Assembly: GCA_964415295.1 (NCBI GenBank)
Contig: CAYPYN010000010.1
Coordinates: 47,215 to 111,214 of the forward strand
Direction of reading: 5' to 3'
Origin: SB21 sp964415295
GTDB lineage: Bacteria; CLD3; SB21
Length of the DNA stretch: 64,000 bases
The notes under the pieces were generated by a model, which was given only the letters and a program-made list of their open reading frames with translations, was not told where the DNA came from and made no database searches. Below, in pieces: positions 47,207-54,875 of this stretch (its first letter is position 1; every line of letters begins with the position of its first letter). The translations under genes and the position numbers were made by a program.

Positions 47207-47556
47207 TCCAACGCTCCCTTCTTCCATGCGTAAAAAAGTCCAAGACACAGAACCACCGTGAAAAATGTCAATTCAACAAAAGCCACGGCCGGCACATTGT
47301 TAAATACCTTGACCAGAGGAACAAAAAGTATCACTTCCACGTCAAAAATGACGAAGAGCAGGCCGAAAAGATAATACCGGATGTTGAATTGAAAATACGA
47401 ATCGGATTGAGCCGGCAATTCGCCGCATTCGTACGGCGTAAGCTTGGCTTTGGACGGCTTATGAGGTCGCAGGGCCCATGAAGCGACCATCGCAACCAGC
47501 ACCATCGCCGCTCCTCCGATGAGGAATATCAGCACGTAAACGTAATTTTCTATCAT
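47197..47556 (-). CDS. nuoA: NADH-quinone oxidoreductase subunit A
   Basis: A 119-residue three-helix membrane subunit and the first gene of the nuo operon. Hallmarks: PYECGELPAQSDSYFQFNIRYYLFGLLFVIFDVE (shown by its start and end: PYECG and FDVE), followed by the helix VALVLVIFL-like AFVELTFFTVVLCLGLFYAW. A promoter candidate lies 35-62 bases upstream of its ATG. Confidence 0.95.
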   Translation of the reverse strand: MIENYVYVLIFLIGGAAMVLVAMVASWALRPHKPSKAKLTPYECGELPAQSDSYFQFNIRYYLFGLLFVIFDVEVILFVPLVKVFNNVPAVAFVELTFFTVVLCLGLFYAWKKGALEWE

Positions 47557-47589
47557 ATTTCAGTCTCTTTCAAAATTTAAAAACGAGGC

Positions 47590-47618
47590 AATATAGAAAG
47601 TTAAATTTTTGTATGCAA
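47590..47618 (-). promoter_or_regulatory. Candidate promoter of the nuo operon
   Basis: On the minus strand TTGCAT (47613-47618), 17 bases, TATATT (47590-47595). It lies in the 77-base space between nuoA and the DUF5683-like gene. Transcription would start near 47583, about 27 bases before the nuoA ATG. Confidence 0.5.
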
Positions 47619-47633
47619 ATAAATTCCCATTTT

Positions 47634-48392
47634 TCAGAACTTCACGGCCACGCCTCCGCGGACCTCCAAAAACCCGGGTTTTCGGACATCCGGAGCGACG
47701 GTCAGATTCAGTCCCAGCCCGCTCAGGCTGTGATTTTGCCGGAAAAGACGCATGGAATTGACCGCGCTCATCACATGATTGACAAAAACCCCCCATAATA
47801 TGTATTGTGAAATATTTCTGTAATTATCGCTGTCAATACGCATACGGTCATACCGGCGGCGGTTTTTTTCCGAATTCCACTGCCAGAAATTAGCCTCCGT
47901 CTCGGAGTATAGTGTTTCAGTGCCGACGTACCGTCTTTGGTGGTCGTTATAGGAATATATGTCCGAAAATTTTCCGATATTGAAATAATAGTTGGACGGC
48001 TTGGCCGAAGAAAGATCCACCCCTGCATTTCGGGCCGCCAGCGCGCGCGCATCGTCTTTCAACCACCCGCCGTAGCTTCTCAGATAAAAACTACCGGACC
48101 ATAACAGCGCTTCCGCCGTAAAGTAATACATCCCGGATCCCCAAGCGCTGAATTTCCAGTCATTCAGATATAATTCTCCCATTCCGGGAAGCAGCAACGA
48201 ATAGAAAAAGGCTTTCTTTTTGGACTTGGTCTGTTTCTCCGGGACCGCTCCCGTTTGAATGGATAAAGGGGCTCCGGCAGAAACCTTGTCTTTTTTGAAC
48301 CTCGGTTTCTCAAACTTCCTGGTATGATCACCTGCTTCAAGGCTTGAGGCTAACCATGAAATACACATAAGTAACAGGAAGAAACGATTCAT
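47634..48392 (-). CDS. DUF5683-like secreted or envelope protein
   Basis: A 252-residue protein with a signal peptide (MNRFFLLLMCISWLASSLEA) and a Lys-rich stretch followed by KKKAFFYSLLLPGMGELYLNDW, the hallmark hydrophobic segment of DUF5683-type proteins found across FCB bacteria. Two further hydrophobic stretches occur around residues 100-125 and near YILWGVFVNHVMSAVN. Function is unknown. It follows the HAMP sensor kinase gene by three bases on the same strand, so they are probably co-transcribed. Confidence 0.65.
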   Translation of the reverse strand: MNRFFLLLMCISWLASSLEAGDHTRKFEKPRFKKDKVSAGAPLSIQTGAVPEKQTKSKKKAFFYSLLLPGMGELYLNDWKFSAWGSGMYYFTAEALLWSGSFYLRSYGGWLKDDARALAARNAGVDLSSAKPSNYYFNIGKFSDIYSYNDHQRRYVGTETLYSETEANFWQWNSEKNRRRYDRMRIDSDNYRNISQYILWGVFVNHVMSAVNSMRLFRQNHSLSGLGLNLTVAPDVRKPGFLEVRGGVAVKF

Positions 48393-48395
48393 AGA

Positions 48396-49844
48396 CTATC
48401 CTTTGTTTTCTCGACTTGACGCATCGTGAGGCACACCCGGTAAGGTAAGAACAAAACGGGTTCCTGCACCCGGATCTGAGCTTAAGATTATGTCCCCGTT
48501 ATTCTCATCGACCAGTTTTTTGACAATGGCGAGTCCAAGGCCGGAACCTTTCTCTTTTGTCGTAAAAAACGGATCAAATATCTTCTCCTTGATCGCAGGG
48601 TCGATGCCGTGCCCGTTGTCCTCAATGGACAGCTCAATTTCAGTATCACGCGCACGGGAAACGATGCGGACATGACCGTTCTCACTGACAGAATGAATCG
48701 CGTTTTCGATAAGATTCATTAATATCTGCCTGAGATGTCCGGGGTCCGCGTAGACCACGATGTCGGCCATCTGCGTCTCAAACCGAATACGCTTCTCTTT
48801 GATGCTTTGATCAAAAATCGTTTTGATCTCCTCCACCAGTTTCTGAATATGGCAGGACTCCGGCATCGGATCCTTTGGTCTGGCAAATTCAAGGAAATCC
48901 GTGAGTATCTTTTTCATCACATCCACTTCGCGCACGATCTTTTTGGAATAATTGTGCTTATTATCGGATTCGGGGATCTCCTTATTAAGCAGATGAGCGA
49001 AAATCTCCACGCCTCCCAGCGGATTTCTCAGCTCATGCGCGACACCGGCAAGCATCGTCTTCAGGTATTGATCGCGTTTAAGAATATTCTGCCGCATCTT
49101 TTCCATAGTGCGTCCCAGAAATCCGATCTCGTCGCGGCTTTTGATGACAATGGCGCCGTCCAACTTGCCGGACCCGATTTTTTCGGCTTCCTCCATCAGC
49201 TGTTTGACGGGATTACTGATCGTTCGCGCAAAAAAGTAGCCTAAGACGATGGATACGATCACGCCGATAATACCCACGGTGATGAGATGCCATTCGATAC
49301 GTTTTATGAGATACAAAAAGGTGGCGCTCCCATCGACGGCAATGGCTCCCGCGATCTCTTTATTGGCAATGAAAGGAACGAATGCCGTTTTGTACAATTT
49401 TCCGTCAAACGTTTCAAACAAGATGGTGTGCGATGGCAAACCCTTTAAACTGCGCTCAAACTCGTATTGATTGAACTTAAGGAACGGATAAGGATATCCC
49501 ACGGAAATGCCTTCCTCCGTATCCAGCAAACTCGCGCCGGTCGAATCGATCAGATAGATCCGCTCCACATCGGTCGCATCGCGCAATTCGATCAGTTTCT
49601 TCTTGGAATTGCGGTAGATTCGTCCGTTCTCATCTCCCGGTTTCAGGCGGGCGACGAGATCGTTATTGATCTGCAGATTGGCGGCCTGTGCTACGGCCAA
49701 TAGTTTCTTCCCGAGTTCCTCATCCAGACTGCTTTCGGTGTACCAATAATGCAGTACGCCGCTGACGCTGAAAATGGTGAGACAAAAAATCCCGAAAAGA
49801 ACTATGAGCTTATTCTGTATTTTAGATGTGACGCGTCGGAGCAT
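48396..49844 (-). CDS. HAMP-containing sensor histidine kinase
   Basis: A 482-residue two-component sensor. TM1 about 12-32, an extracytoplasmic Cache-like domain of about 150 residues, TM2 about 185-206, HAMP domain to about 258, HisKA with phospho-accepting His270 in GVAHELRNPLGG, and HATPase_c with NLIENAIHS (N box), DNGHGI and GSGLGLAI. No receiver domain and no response regulator gene is adjacent. The architecture resembles NtrB/ZraS-like kinases. The stimulus is unknown. Confidence 0.93.
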   Translation of the reverse strand: MLRRVTSKIQNKLIVLFGIFCLTIFSVSGVLHYWYTESSLDEELGKKLLAVAQAANLQINNDLVARLKPGDENGRIYRNSKKKLIELRDATDVERIYLIDSTGASLLDTEEGISVGYPYPFLKFNQYEFERSLKGLPSHTILFETFDGKLYKTAFVPFIANKEIAGAIAVDGSATFLYLIKRIEWHLITVGIIGVIVSIVLGYFFARTISNPVKQLMEEAEKIGSGKLDGAIVIKSRDEIGFLGRTMEKMRQNILKRDQYLKTMLAGVAHELRNPLGGVEIFAHLLNKEIPESDNKHNYSKKIVREVDVMKKILTDFLEFARPKDPMPESCHIQKLVEEIKTIFDQSIKEKRIRFETQMADIVVYADPGHLRQILMNLIENAIHSVSENGHVRIVSRARDTEIELSIEDNGHGIDPAIKEKIFDPFFTTKEKGSGLGLAIVKKLVDENNGDIILSSDPGAGTRFVLTLPGVPHDASSRENKG

Positions 49845-49998
49845 GCGGTAAACTTGACATTAAACAAACGTTATTAATGTATCCGATTGACGTATGATTA
49901 GCAATAAAAACCTCATTTCATTCAGTATCGAACAGCGACCGCAAACGAGGCATGGTTGTTTCTTCTTGTGGGAGTCGTATGGTAAGTGTCGTCGCTTG

Positions 49999-50892
49999 TT
50001 ATCCGCGGGGATGGAAGGTCTTATGAACCTCTTTCAGATATTCTCTGTCAATGTGGGTATATATCTGGGTGGTTGAAATATCCGAATGTCCGAGTAATTC
50101 CTGTACGACACGCAGATCCGCACCTCCTTCAAGAAGATGCGTGGCAAAGGAATGCCGGAATGTATGCGGCGTGACTTCCTTTTGAATGCCGGCCATTTCT
50201 GTATATTGCTTCAAGATTTTCCAGAACCCCATGCGGCTCATTTTTTTACCCCGGGCGTTGAGGAATATGACGGAGTCGGACGGCTGCTTACCCAACAGAT
50301 GAGGGCGAACCTTTTCCTGGTAGAGTACCAGCCAGTTCATAGCCAGCTCCCCGATGGGGACCATGCGTTCTTTGGAGCCTTTGCCGAATACTCTTAGAAA
50401 ACCGGCGTCGGTACGAACATCGTTTTGCTTCAGACCGAGGAGTTCCGAAATGCGCAAACCGCAGGCATAAAGAAGCTCCAACATGGCACGATCACGGATA
50501 CCTAAGAATTCCAGAGTGTCCGGCTGTTCGAGTATCTTTTCCACCTCCGGGATCTCTAAGACCAAAGGCAGTGTTTTCGGTAATTTGGGAAGGTCGACAT
50601 TTTCCGCCGGGTCGCTCTCCAGCAGGTCTTCGTTGAGGAGGTACTTGTGAAAGGTGCGAATGGCCGACAGATTGCGTGAAATACTCTTCGGCGACAGGCC
50701 CAGTGCGTTCAGCAGCTGAACGAACGCGGAGACGTCCCGCGCAGTCACCTGCTTCAGATCGGTATATTTCTTTTCCGAAGCAACGAATTCAAGGTACCGC
50801 TTCAGATCATTGCGGTAGGAATCGATGGTGTTGAATGAAAGATTTTCTTCGATAGAAAGATAGTCGAGAAATTGTTCCAGCAGGTACTTCAC
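49999..50892 (-). CDS. xerD: XerC/XerD family tyrosine recombinase
   Basis: Site-specific recombinase that resolves chromosome dimers at dif. The 297 residues have the N-terminal SAM-like DNA-binding domain with FLDYLSIEENLSFNTIDSYR-like helix (residues 8-27) and the catalytic set: Arg in ACGLRISELLGL, Lys in GKGSKERMVP, HTFRHSFATHLL, LGHSDISTTQ, and Tyr278. Start is GTG. Length and catalytic tyrosine position match E. coli XerD (298, Tyr279), favouring chromosomal XerD/C over a phage integrase. It follows the adenosine deaminase gene by 43 bases. Confidence 0.9.
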   Translation of the reverse strand: MKYLLEQFLDYLSIEENLSFNTIDSYRNDLKRYLEFVASEKKYTDLKQVTARDVSAFVQLLNALGLSPKSISRNLSAIRTFHKYLLNEDLLESDPAENVDLPKLPKTLPLVLEIPEVEKILEQPDTLEFLGIRDRAMLELLYACGLRISELLGLKQNDVRTDAGFLRVFGKGSKERMVPIGELAMNWLVLYQEKVRPHLLGKQPSDSVIFLNARGKKMSRMGFWKILKQYTEMAGIQKEVTPHTFRHSFATHLLEGGADLRVVQELLGHSDISTTQIYTHIDREYLKEVHKTFHPRG

Positions 50893-50935
50893 TTAATTTG
50901 AGCCACATTCAAATATTGGGTCCACCGCCGGTTGA

Positions 50936-52042
50936 TCACATCGCGGCGGCTTTGTCGTCAATGTACGTGGATTCAAAGCCGTACGACTGCAATTCCGCCA
51001 GTGCGTTATTCAGCAAGACCACCCGTTCCCGGTACGGCAAAAAGGCGCTCTTGAATCCGTTGATAATGATATTGCAGATGTCGTCAAAGGTAAAGTTAAA
51101 TGTCCGGGCCGCAAGAAAAATCTCCTTGGACACCGTTGTGGCCGACATCAGCCGATTGTCCGTATTGATCGTCACACGCAGGCCGTAATCATAATAGATC
51201 CGCAGCGGATGCGACGCAAAATCCCGGACCGCTTTGGTCTGCACGTTACTGGACAAACAGATTTCTATCGGAATGCGGTGGTCATTGACGTAATTGAGAA
51301 GATCTCCATCCTCGATAAGCCTTGTTCCATGACCGATGCGATGAGCGCCGCAGTCGTGGATGGCCTGTTTGATGCTGTCCGGTCCGTATGCTTCCCCGGC
51401 GTGTGCGGTGACATTCACATTATTCTTCAGGATCAACGCAAAGGCTTCCTGATGGTCTTTGGCGGGATATCCGTCTTCCTGACCGGCCAGGTCGAAGGCC
51501 ATGTGTTTGCGGGTCTTGTAAGCCACGGTCAGCTGAGCGAGACGAAGAGACGTTTCCGGATTGATGCTTCTCATACCGCAAACGATGATGCCGGTTTTGA
51601 TATTGTATTTAGCTTCCGCTTTGGACAATCCGCGGATCACCGCGTCGTTGATCTCGGTCAGCCGCATGCCCTTATTGATGTGAAGGATCGGCGAATAACG
51701 GACTTCGAGATAACGCACATTTTCTTTGGCGGCATCTTCGGCCAGTTCGAACGCGATGCGCTCGATCGCCTGAGGTTCCTGCATGACCGACAGCGTTACG
51801 GCAAATCCTTTGAGGTAATCGCCGAGATTCTTCGCTTTATCGCCCACCTCCAGATGCTCGCGCAATTTCTCCAAATCATGAAACGGAAGCTTGACCTTCT
51901 GTTCCTCGGCGAGTTCTATCAGCGTCTGGACGCGGCAACTGCCGTCCAAATGGCAATGCAACTCCGTTTTTGGAAGCTTATGAATGAGTTCTTCCGTAAT
52001 TTCGACGGAACTGAAATCCTTTTTGACCTGTTTATCGGGCAT
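50936..52042 (-). CDS. add: Adenosine deaminase
   Basis: Deaminates adenosine to inosine in purine salvage. The 368 residues carry the zinc ligands His29 and His31 in LPKTELHCHLDGS, TAHAGEAYGPDSI (His and the catalytic Glu), HRIGHGTRL, the substrate-binding EICLSSNVQT, and the catalytic INTDNRLMS. This matches the bacterial ADA subgroup; 6-aminodeoxyfutalosine deaminase is related but the C-terminal motif here is the ADA form. It lies 61 bases after sucC, same strand. Confidence 0.9.
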   Translation of the reverse strand: MPDKQVKKDFSSVEITEELIHKLPKTELHCHLDGSCRVQTLIELAEEQKVKLPFHDLEKLREHLEVGDKAKNLGDYLKGFAVTLSVMQEPQAIERIAFELAEDAAKENVRYLEVRYSPILHINKGMRLTEINDAVIRGLSKAEAKYNIKTGIIVCGMRSINPETSLRLAQLTVAYKTRKHMAFDLAGQEDGYPAKDHQEAFALILKNNVNVTAHAGEAYGPDSIKQAIHDCGAHRIGHGTRLIEDGDLLNYVNDHRIPIEICLSSNVQTKAVRDFASHPLRIYYDYGLRVTINTDNRLMSATTVSKEIFLAARTFNFTFDDICNIIINGFKSAFLPYRERVVLLNNALAELQSYGFESTYIDDKAAAM

Positions 52043-52103
52043 GTGTCTACCTGTTAATGATACCTGTCACAGTTCGTCAAATACGCTGTGGCATTTTGAT
52101 CAA

Positions 52104-53318
52104 TCACTTCTTTATCGACTCAACGACCATCTGGGCCGCATCGGACAATTCGTCCGCCACTTTCATCGGTATGCCCGAATGGCGGAGGATCTCCTTGGCT
52201 TCAACGGCGTTCGTTCCTTGGAGTCTAACGATTAGAGGAACGTGTATCTTAACGTTTTTCGCCGCCTGCACCACACCGTTGGCGATGCGGTCGCAGCGAA
52301 CGATGCCGCCGAAAATATTGATCAGAATCGCTTTCACGTTAGGATCAGACAAAATGATCTTGAATCCGTTCTCCACCGTCTGCGGATTGGCGCCGCCGCC
52401 GACATCGAGGAAATTAGCGGGTTCCGCACCGGCCAGCTTGATGATATCCATCGTGGCCATGGCAAGACCGGCCCCGTTGACCATACATCCCACATTACCG
52501 TCCAGCTTTACGTAATTCAGATTGTATTTCGCCGCTTCCACCTCCAACGGATCCTCTTCGTCCTTATCGCGCAGGGCCGCGATGGCCGGTAAACGGTCGA
52601 GAGCGTTGTCATCGATATTGATCTTCGCGTCCAGAGCGACGACGCGTTTGTCCTTTGTGATCACGAGCGGATTGATCTCGAATAACGACGCGTCGCACCC
52701 GGAAAATGCGTTGTACAAGGCAACGGTGAATTTCACAAAACTCTTCATGATATCGCCTTCCAGGCCCAACGCCAGCGCCAGACGCGTGGCTTGGTAAGGC
52801 CGGAAGCCGACGCTGGGATCGACGTATTCTTTCAGGATCTTTTCCGGATGTTCCGCGGCAACTTTTTCGATCTCCACACCGCCTTCGGTGGAAGCCATGA
52901 TCACGTATTGAGAACGGGAGCGGTCCAGCACCACGCCGACGTAATATTCTTTTTCGATATCAAGGCCTTCGGCCACCAGAACCTTTTTGATCACCTTACC
53001 GGAATCGCCCGTTTGGTGCGTCACGAGCACATTGCCGAGCATTTTTTCAGCGTATTCGTGTAATTTATCCAGGTCGGTCGTGAACTTCACGCCACCGTGA
53101 AGCAGAACTTCGTTTCGTTCCCTGTGATTGTAAATCGTACCTTTGCCGCGTCCGCCGGCGTGGATTTGCGCCTTAACCACCCACGCGTTGACGCCGCGCG
53201 CTTTTAATGTACGGGCCGCTTCTGTCGCTTCATTGGCTGTTGATGCCGGAATGCCTTCCTGGATCGGAACTCCATAATTTTTCAGAATTTCCTTGGCCTG
53301 ATATTCATGAATATTCAT
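52104..53318 (-). CDS. sucC: Succinate-CoA ligase, beta subunit
   Basis: ATP-grasp subunit of the TCA-cycle enzyme that couples succinyl-CoA to NTP formation. The 404 residues start with MNIHEYQAKEILKNYGVPI and include KAQIHAGGRGKG (nucleotide binding), VLVAEGLDIEKEYYVG, EINPLVI and NFLDVGGGANP, ending NIFGGIVRCD near the CoA-linked region. sucD is not adjacent, so the alpha subunit is elsewhere. GGAGGAG six bases before the ATG supports the start. Confidence 0.96.
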   Translation of the reverse strand: MNIHEYQAKEILKNYGVPIQEGIPASTANEATEAARTLKARGVNAWVVKAQIHAGGRGKGTIYNHRERNEVLLHGGVKFTTDLDKLHEYAEKMLGNVLVTHQTGDSGKVIKKVLVAEGLDIEKEYYVGVVLDRSRSQYVIMASTEGGVEIEKVAAEHPEKILKEYVDPSVGFRPYQATRLALALGLEGDIMKSFVKFTVALYNAFSGCDASLFEINPLVITKDKRVVALDAKINIDDNALDRLPAIAALRDKDEEDPLEVEAAKYNLNYVKLDGNVGCMVNGAGLAMATMDIIKLAGAEPANFLDVGGGANPQTVENGFKIILSDPNVKAILINIFGGIVRCDRIANGVVQAAKNVKIHVPLIVRLQGTNAVEAKEILRHSGIPMKVADELSDAAQMVVESIKK

Positions 53319-53324
53319 CCTGAT

Positions 53325-53331
53325 CTCCTCC
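53325..53331 (-). promoter_or_regulatory. Strong ribosome binding site of sucC
   Basis: GGAGGAG on the minus strand, six bases ahead of the sucC ATG; it is one of the strongest Shine-Dalgarno sequences in the window. Confidence 0.75.
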
Positions 53332-53356
53332 GCCGTAACTGTTTGTATATGAATTT

Positions 53357-53386
53357 TTTATGAGTTGGATTTTCCGCAATCGTCAA
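53357..53386 (-). promoter_or_regulatory. Possible promoter of sucC
   Basis: On the minus strand TTGACG (53381-53386), 18 bases, CATAAA (53357-53362). Both hexamers are imperfect, so this is only a candidate. Confidence 0.3.
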
Positions 53387-53402
53387 GAAATTTGCACCGA
53401 AT

Positions 53403-53424
53403 ATAATCAAATGAATATGATTAT
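53403..53424. repeat. AT-rich inverted repeat ATAATCA/TGATTAT
   Basis: ATAATCA (53403-53409) and TGATTAT (53418-53424) with an eight-base spacer, between sucC and the hydrolase gene. It could be an operator. Confidence 0.4.
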
Positions 53425-53502
53425 CAAAACTTTTTTTTGATAAATGACACACCTCCTAACACTTGTTATTGAAAAAGTTCGTCTCAGTTATTTGAATTTC
53501 AC

Positions 53503-53523
53503 GCAAAAAATACTATTTTTTGC
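53503..53523. repeat. Perfect 21-base palindrome (GCAAAAAATA, C, TATTTTTTGC)
   Basis: Two perfect ten-base arms (53503-53512 and 53514-53523) around a single C, 67 bases before the hydrolase start. Low GC content makes a terminator unlikely; an operator is more plausible. Confidence 0.55.
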
Positions 53524-53589
53524 CGGCTCAATAACATTTTTCCACGCATTCGACGTGCTGACGGCATTAATATTCTGAGTTTAGACCGT

Positions 53590-54477
53590 ATGTCCATTAT
53601 TAGTATCGTTTTAATCATTCTGTTTGTGATCGTTTTGGGCGTCCTCACCTTCAGCTATTACCTCGCGCATATCCTTCTCAAGCCCAGGCAGCGAAGCAAG
53701 TCGAAAACGCCCGCGGAATACGGACTGCCATTTGAAGATGTGTTTTTCACCAGTCATGGGAAGCAATTGCACGGATGGCTGGTCAAGCAACCGGGAGCCA
53801 AAGAGCCTTTGCCGGTGATCCTGCTCCTGCACGGATGGGAATCGAGCGCACAGGGCATGCTGCCGCATGCGAAATTCCTTTTTGAAGCGGGTTACAATCT
53901 TTTTTTATTCGATGCGCGAGGGCATGGGGACAGCGAGCCGGTCGATTATATGTCGCTTGTGCGGTTTACCGAAGACGCCGAAAACGCACTGCGGTATCTG
54001 GAATCCCGTAACGACATCGATGCTCAAAAACTAGCCTTATTCGGCCACTCCATGGGCGGCGCCAGTACGATCATCATCGGCGCCAGGCATCCGGAAATCA
54101 AAGCCGTGGTGGTAAGCTCCACCTACGCTTTCTTTGACATCATGATCCTCGATATGTTCGCCGAGCGCGGTATCCCGCGCTGGCCATTCCGTTGGCTTCT
54201 CACTTTTTTCTGGCAACTGAAACTCAAGGTCGACGTCGAATCCTGGAGTCCGGGAAACAATATCGGCAACATACAGGCGCCGCTTCTTCTGGCATTTGGC
54301 GACAGAGACGAAGTGCTCAGTCTCAGACATTTTGATATCTTATGGAACAAAGCCTCAGGCCCGTTCCGTGAGAAGTTACTAATCCCGGGAGGCACGCACC
54401 GAAATTTATTCAAATCCGCTGAGTACGTAGAGACGATCTCCCGCTTTCTGGCGAACCGCTTTTGCCAGCCGCGTTGA
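53590..54477 (+). CDS. Alpha/beta hydrolase with N-terminal membrane anchor
   Basis: A 295-residue protein with one N-terminal hydrophobic helix (about 5-28) and an alpha/beta-hydrolase domain. The oxyanion-side LLLHGWES is followed by FDARGHGDS, the nucleophile elbow FGHSMGG with Ser154, an Asp in FGDRDEV and the catalytic His in GGTHRN. The substrate is not evident; related proteins are esterases, lipases or acylaminoacyl-peptidase-like. It is a stand-alone gene with two palindromes upstream, and a 398-base region follows. Confidence 0.87.
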   Translation: MSIISIVLIILFVIVLGVLTFSYYLAHILLKPRQRSKSKTPAEYGLPFEDVFFTSHGKQLHGWLVKQPGAKEPLPVILLLHGWESSAQGMLPHAKFLFEAGYNLFLFDARGHGDSEPVDYMSLVRFTEDAENALRYLESRNDIDAQKLALFGHSMGGASTIIIGARHPEIKAVVVSSTYAFFDIMILDMFAERGIPRWPFRWLLTFFWQLKLKVDVESWSPGNNIGNIQAPLLLAFGDRDEVLSLRHFDILWNKASGPFREKLLIPGGTHRNLFKSAEYVETISRFLANRFCQPR

Positions 54478-54875
54478 AATCACCCACAGAATAACCCTTT
54501 CCGGATAACAGATCAGGAAACTTTACGCATCCTATTCCGTTATGTTCTCAGATTACATTCGGTTCAGGAAGACCTTGAAAAAGAATGAATTGAATCCGGG
54601 TTGAAAATGCACTATATTTCGGCGTGTTTGGCATTGTAGTATTTGTTTCACGTATGAGATTTGACTATGAAGAAGATCATTAGAAAGATTCTTCGTAAGT
54701 GCCCCTGTTACCGGGCGCCCAAATTCACGCTTGAGGCCGACGATATTGAATCCGATCTCAGGCTGCGGTGATCCACGATCAACGGTTTGGAAAAACTGAA
54801 AATTTTTGTTGCTCAATTGCTCTTTTTTCCATACAATCGCTTTGATTCTCATCCCATACAAACACCGAAGGCCTC
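54478..54875. other. 398-base intergenic region with one small candidate ORF
   Basis: Longest gene-free stretch in the window. I see no convincing RNA gene, terminator or clear promoter here. It holds a 34-codon frame at 54668-54772 and a TGTTTCACGTATGAGA sequence (54644-54659) that matches one complete arm of parS but only two bases of the other arm's last six. The minus strand is open over 54553-54861 but its translation has no coding look. Confidence 0.5.
54668..54772 (+). CDS. Candidate small basic protein (34 residues)
   Basis: A short frame starting MKKIIRKILRKCPCYRAPKF and ending in an acidic part with DDIESDLRLR. The strongly basic, amphipathic-looking N-terminus with two Cys is unusual, but there is no good ribosome binding site (only GAG about eight bases ahead) and no known family. 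It could be a chance frame in a 398-base gap; the evidence is weak. Confidence 0.2.

Noticed and set aside
49999..50892. Integrase of a mobile element
   Set aside because: Length, catalytic tyrosine position and core-gene neighbours fit chromosomal XerC/XerD; no attachment site duplication was seen.
54644..54659. TGTTTCACGTATGAGA as a parS site
   Set aside because: The first ten bases match, but the second half of the palindrome is broken at four of the last six positions; not listed as a site.
54553..54861. Open reading frame of about 100 codons on the minus strand in the long intergenic region
   Set aside because: No ribosome binding site, no recognisable motif, and composition unlike the real genes; taken as chance.
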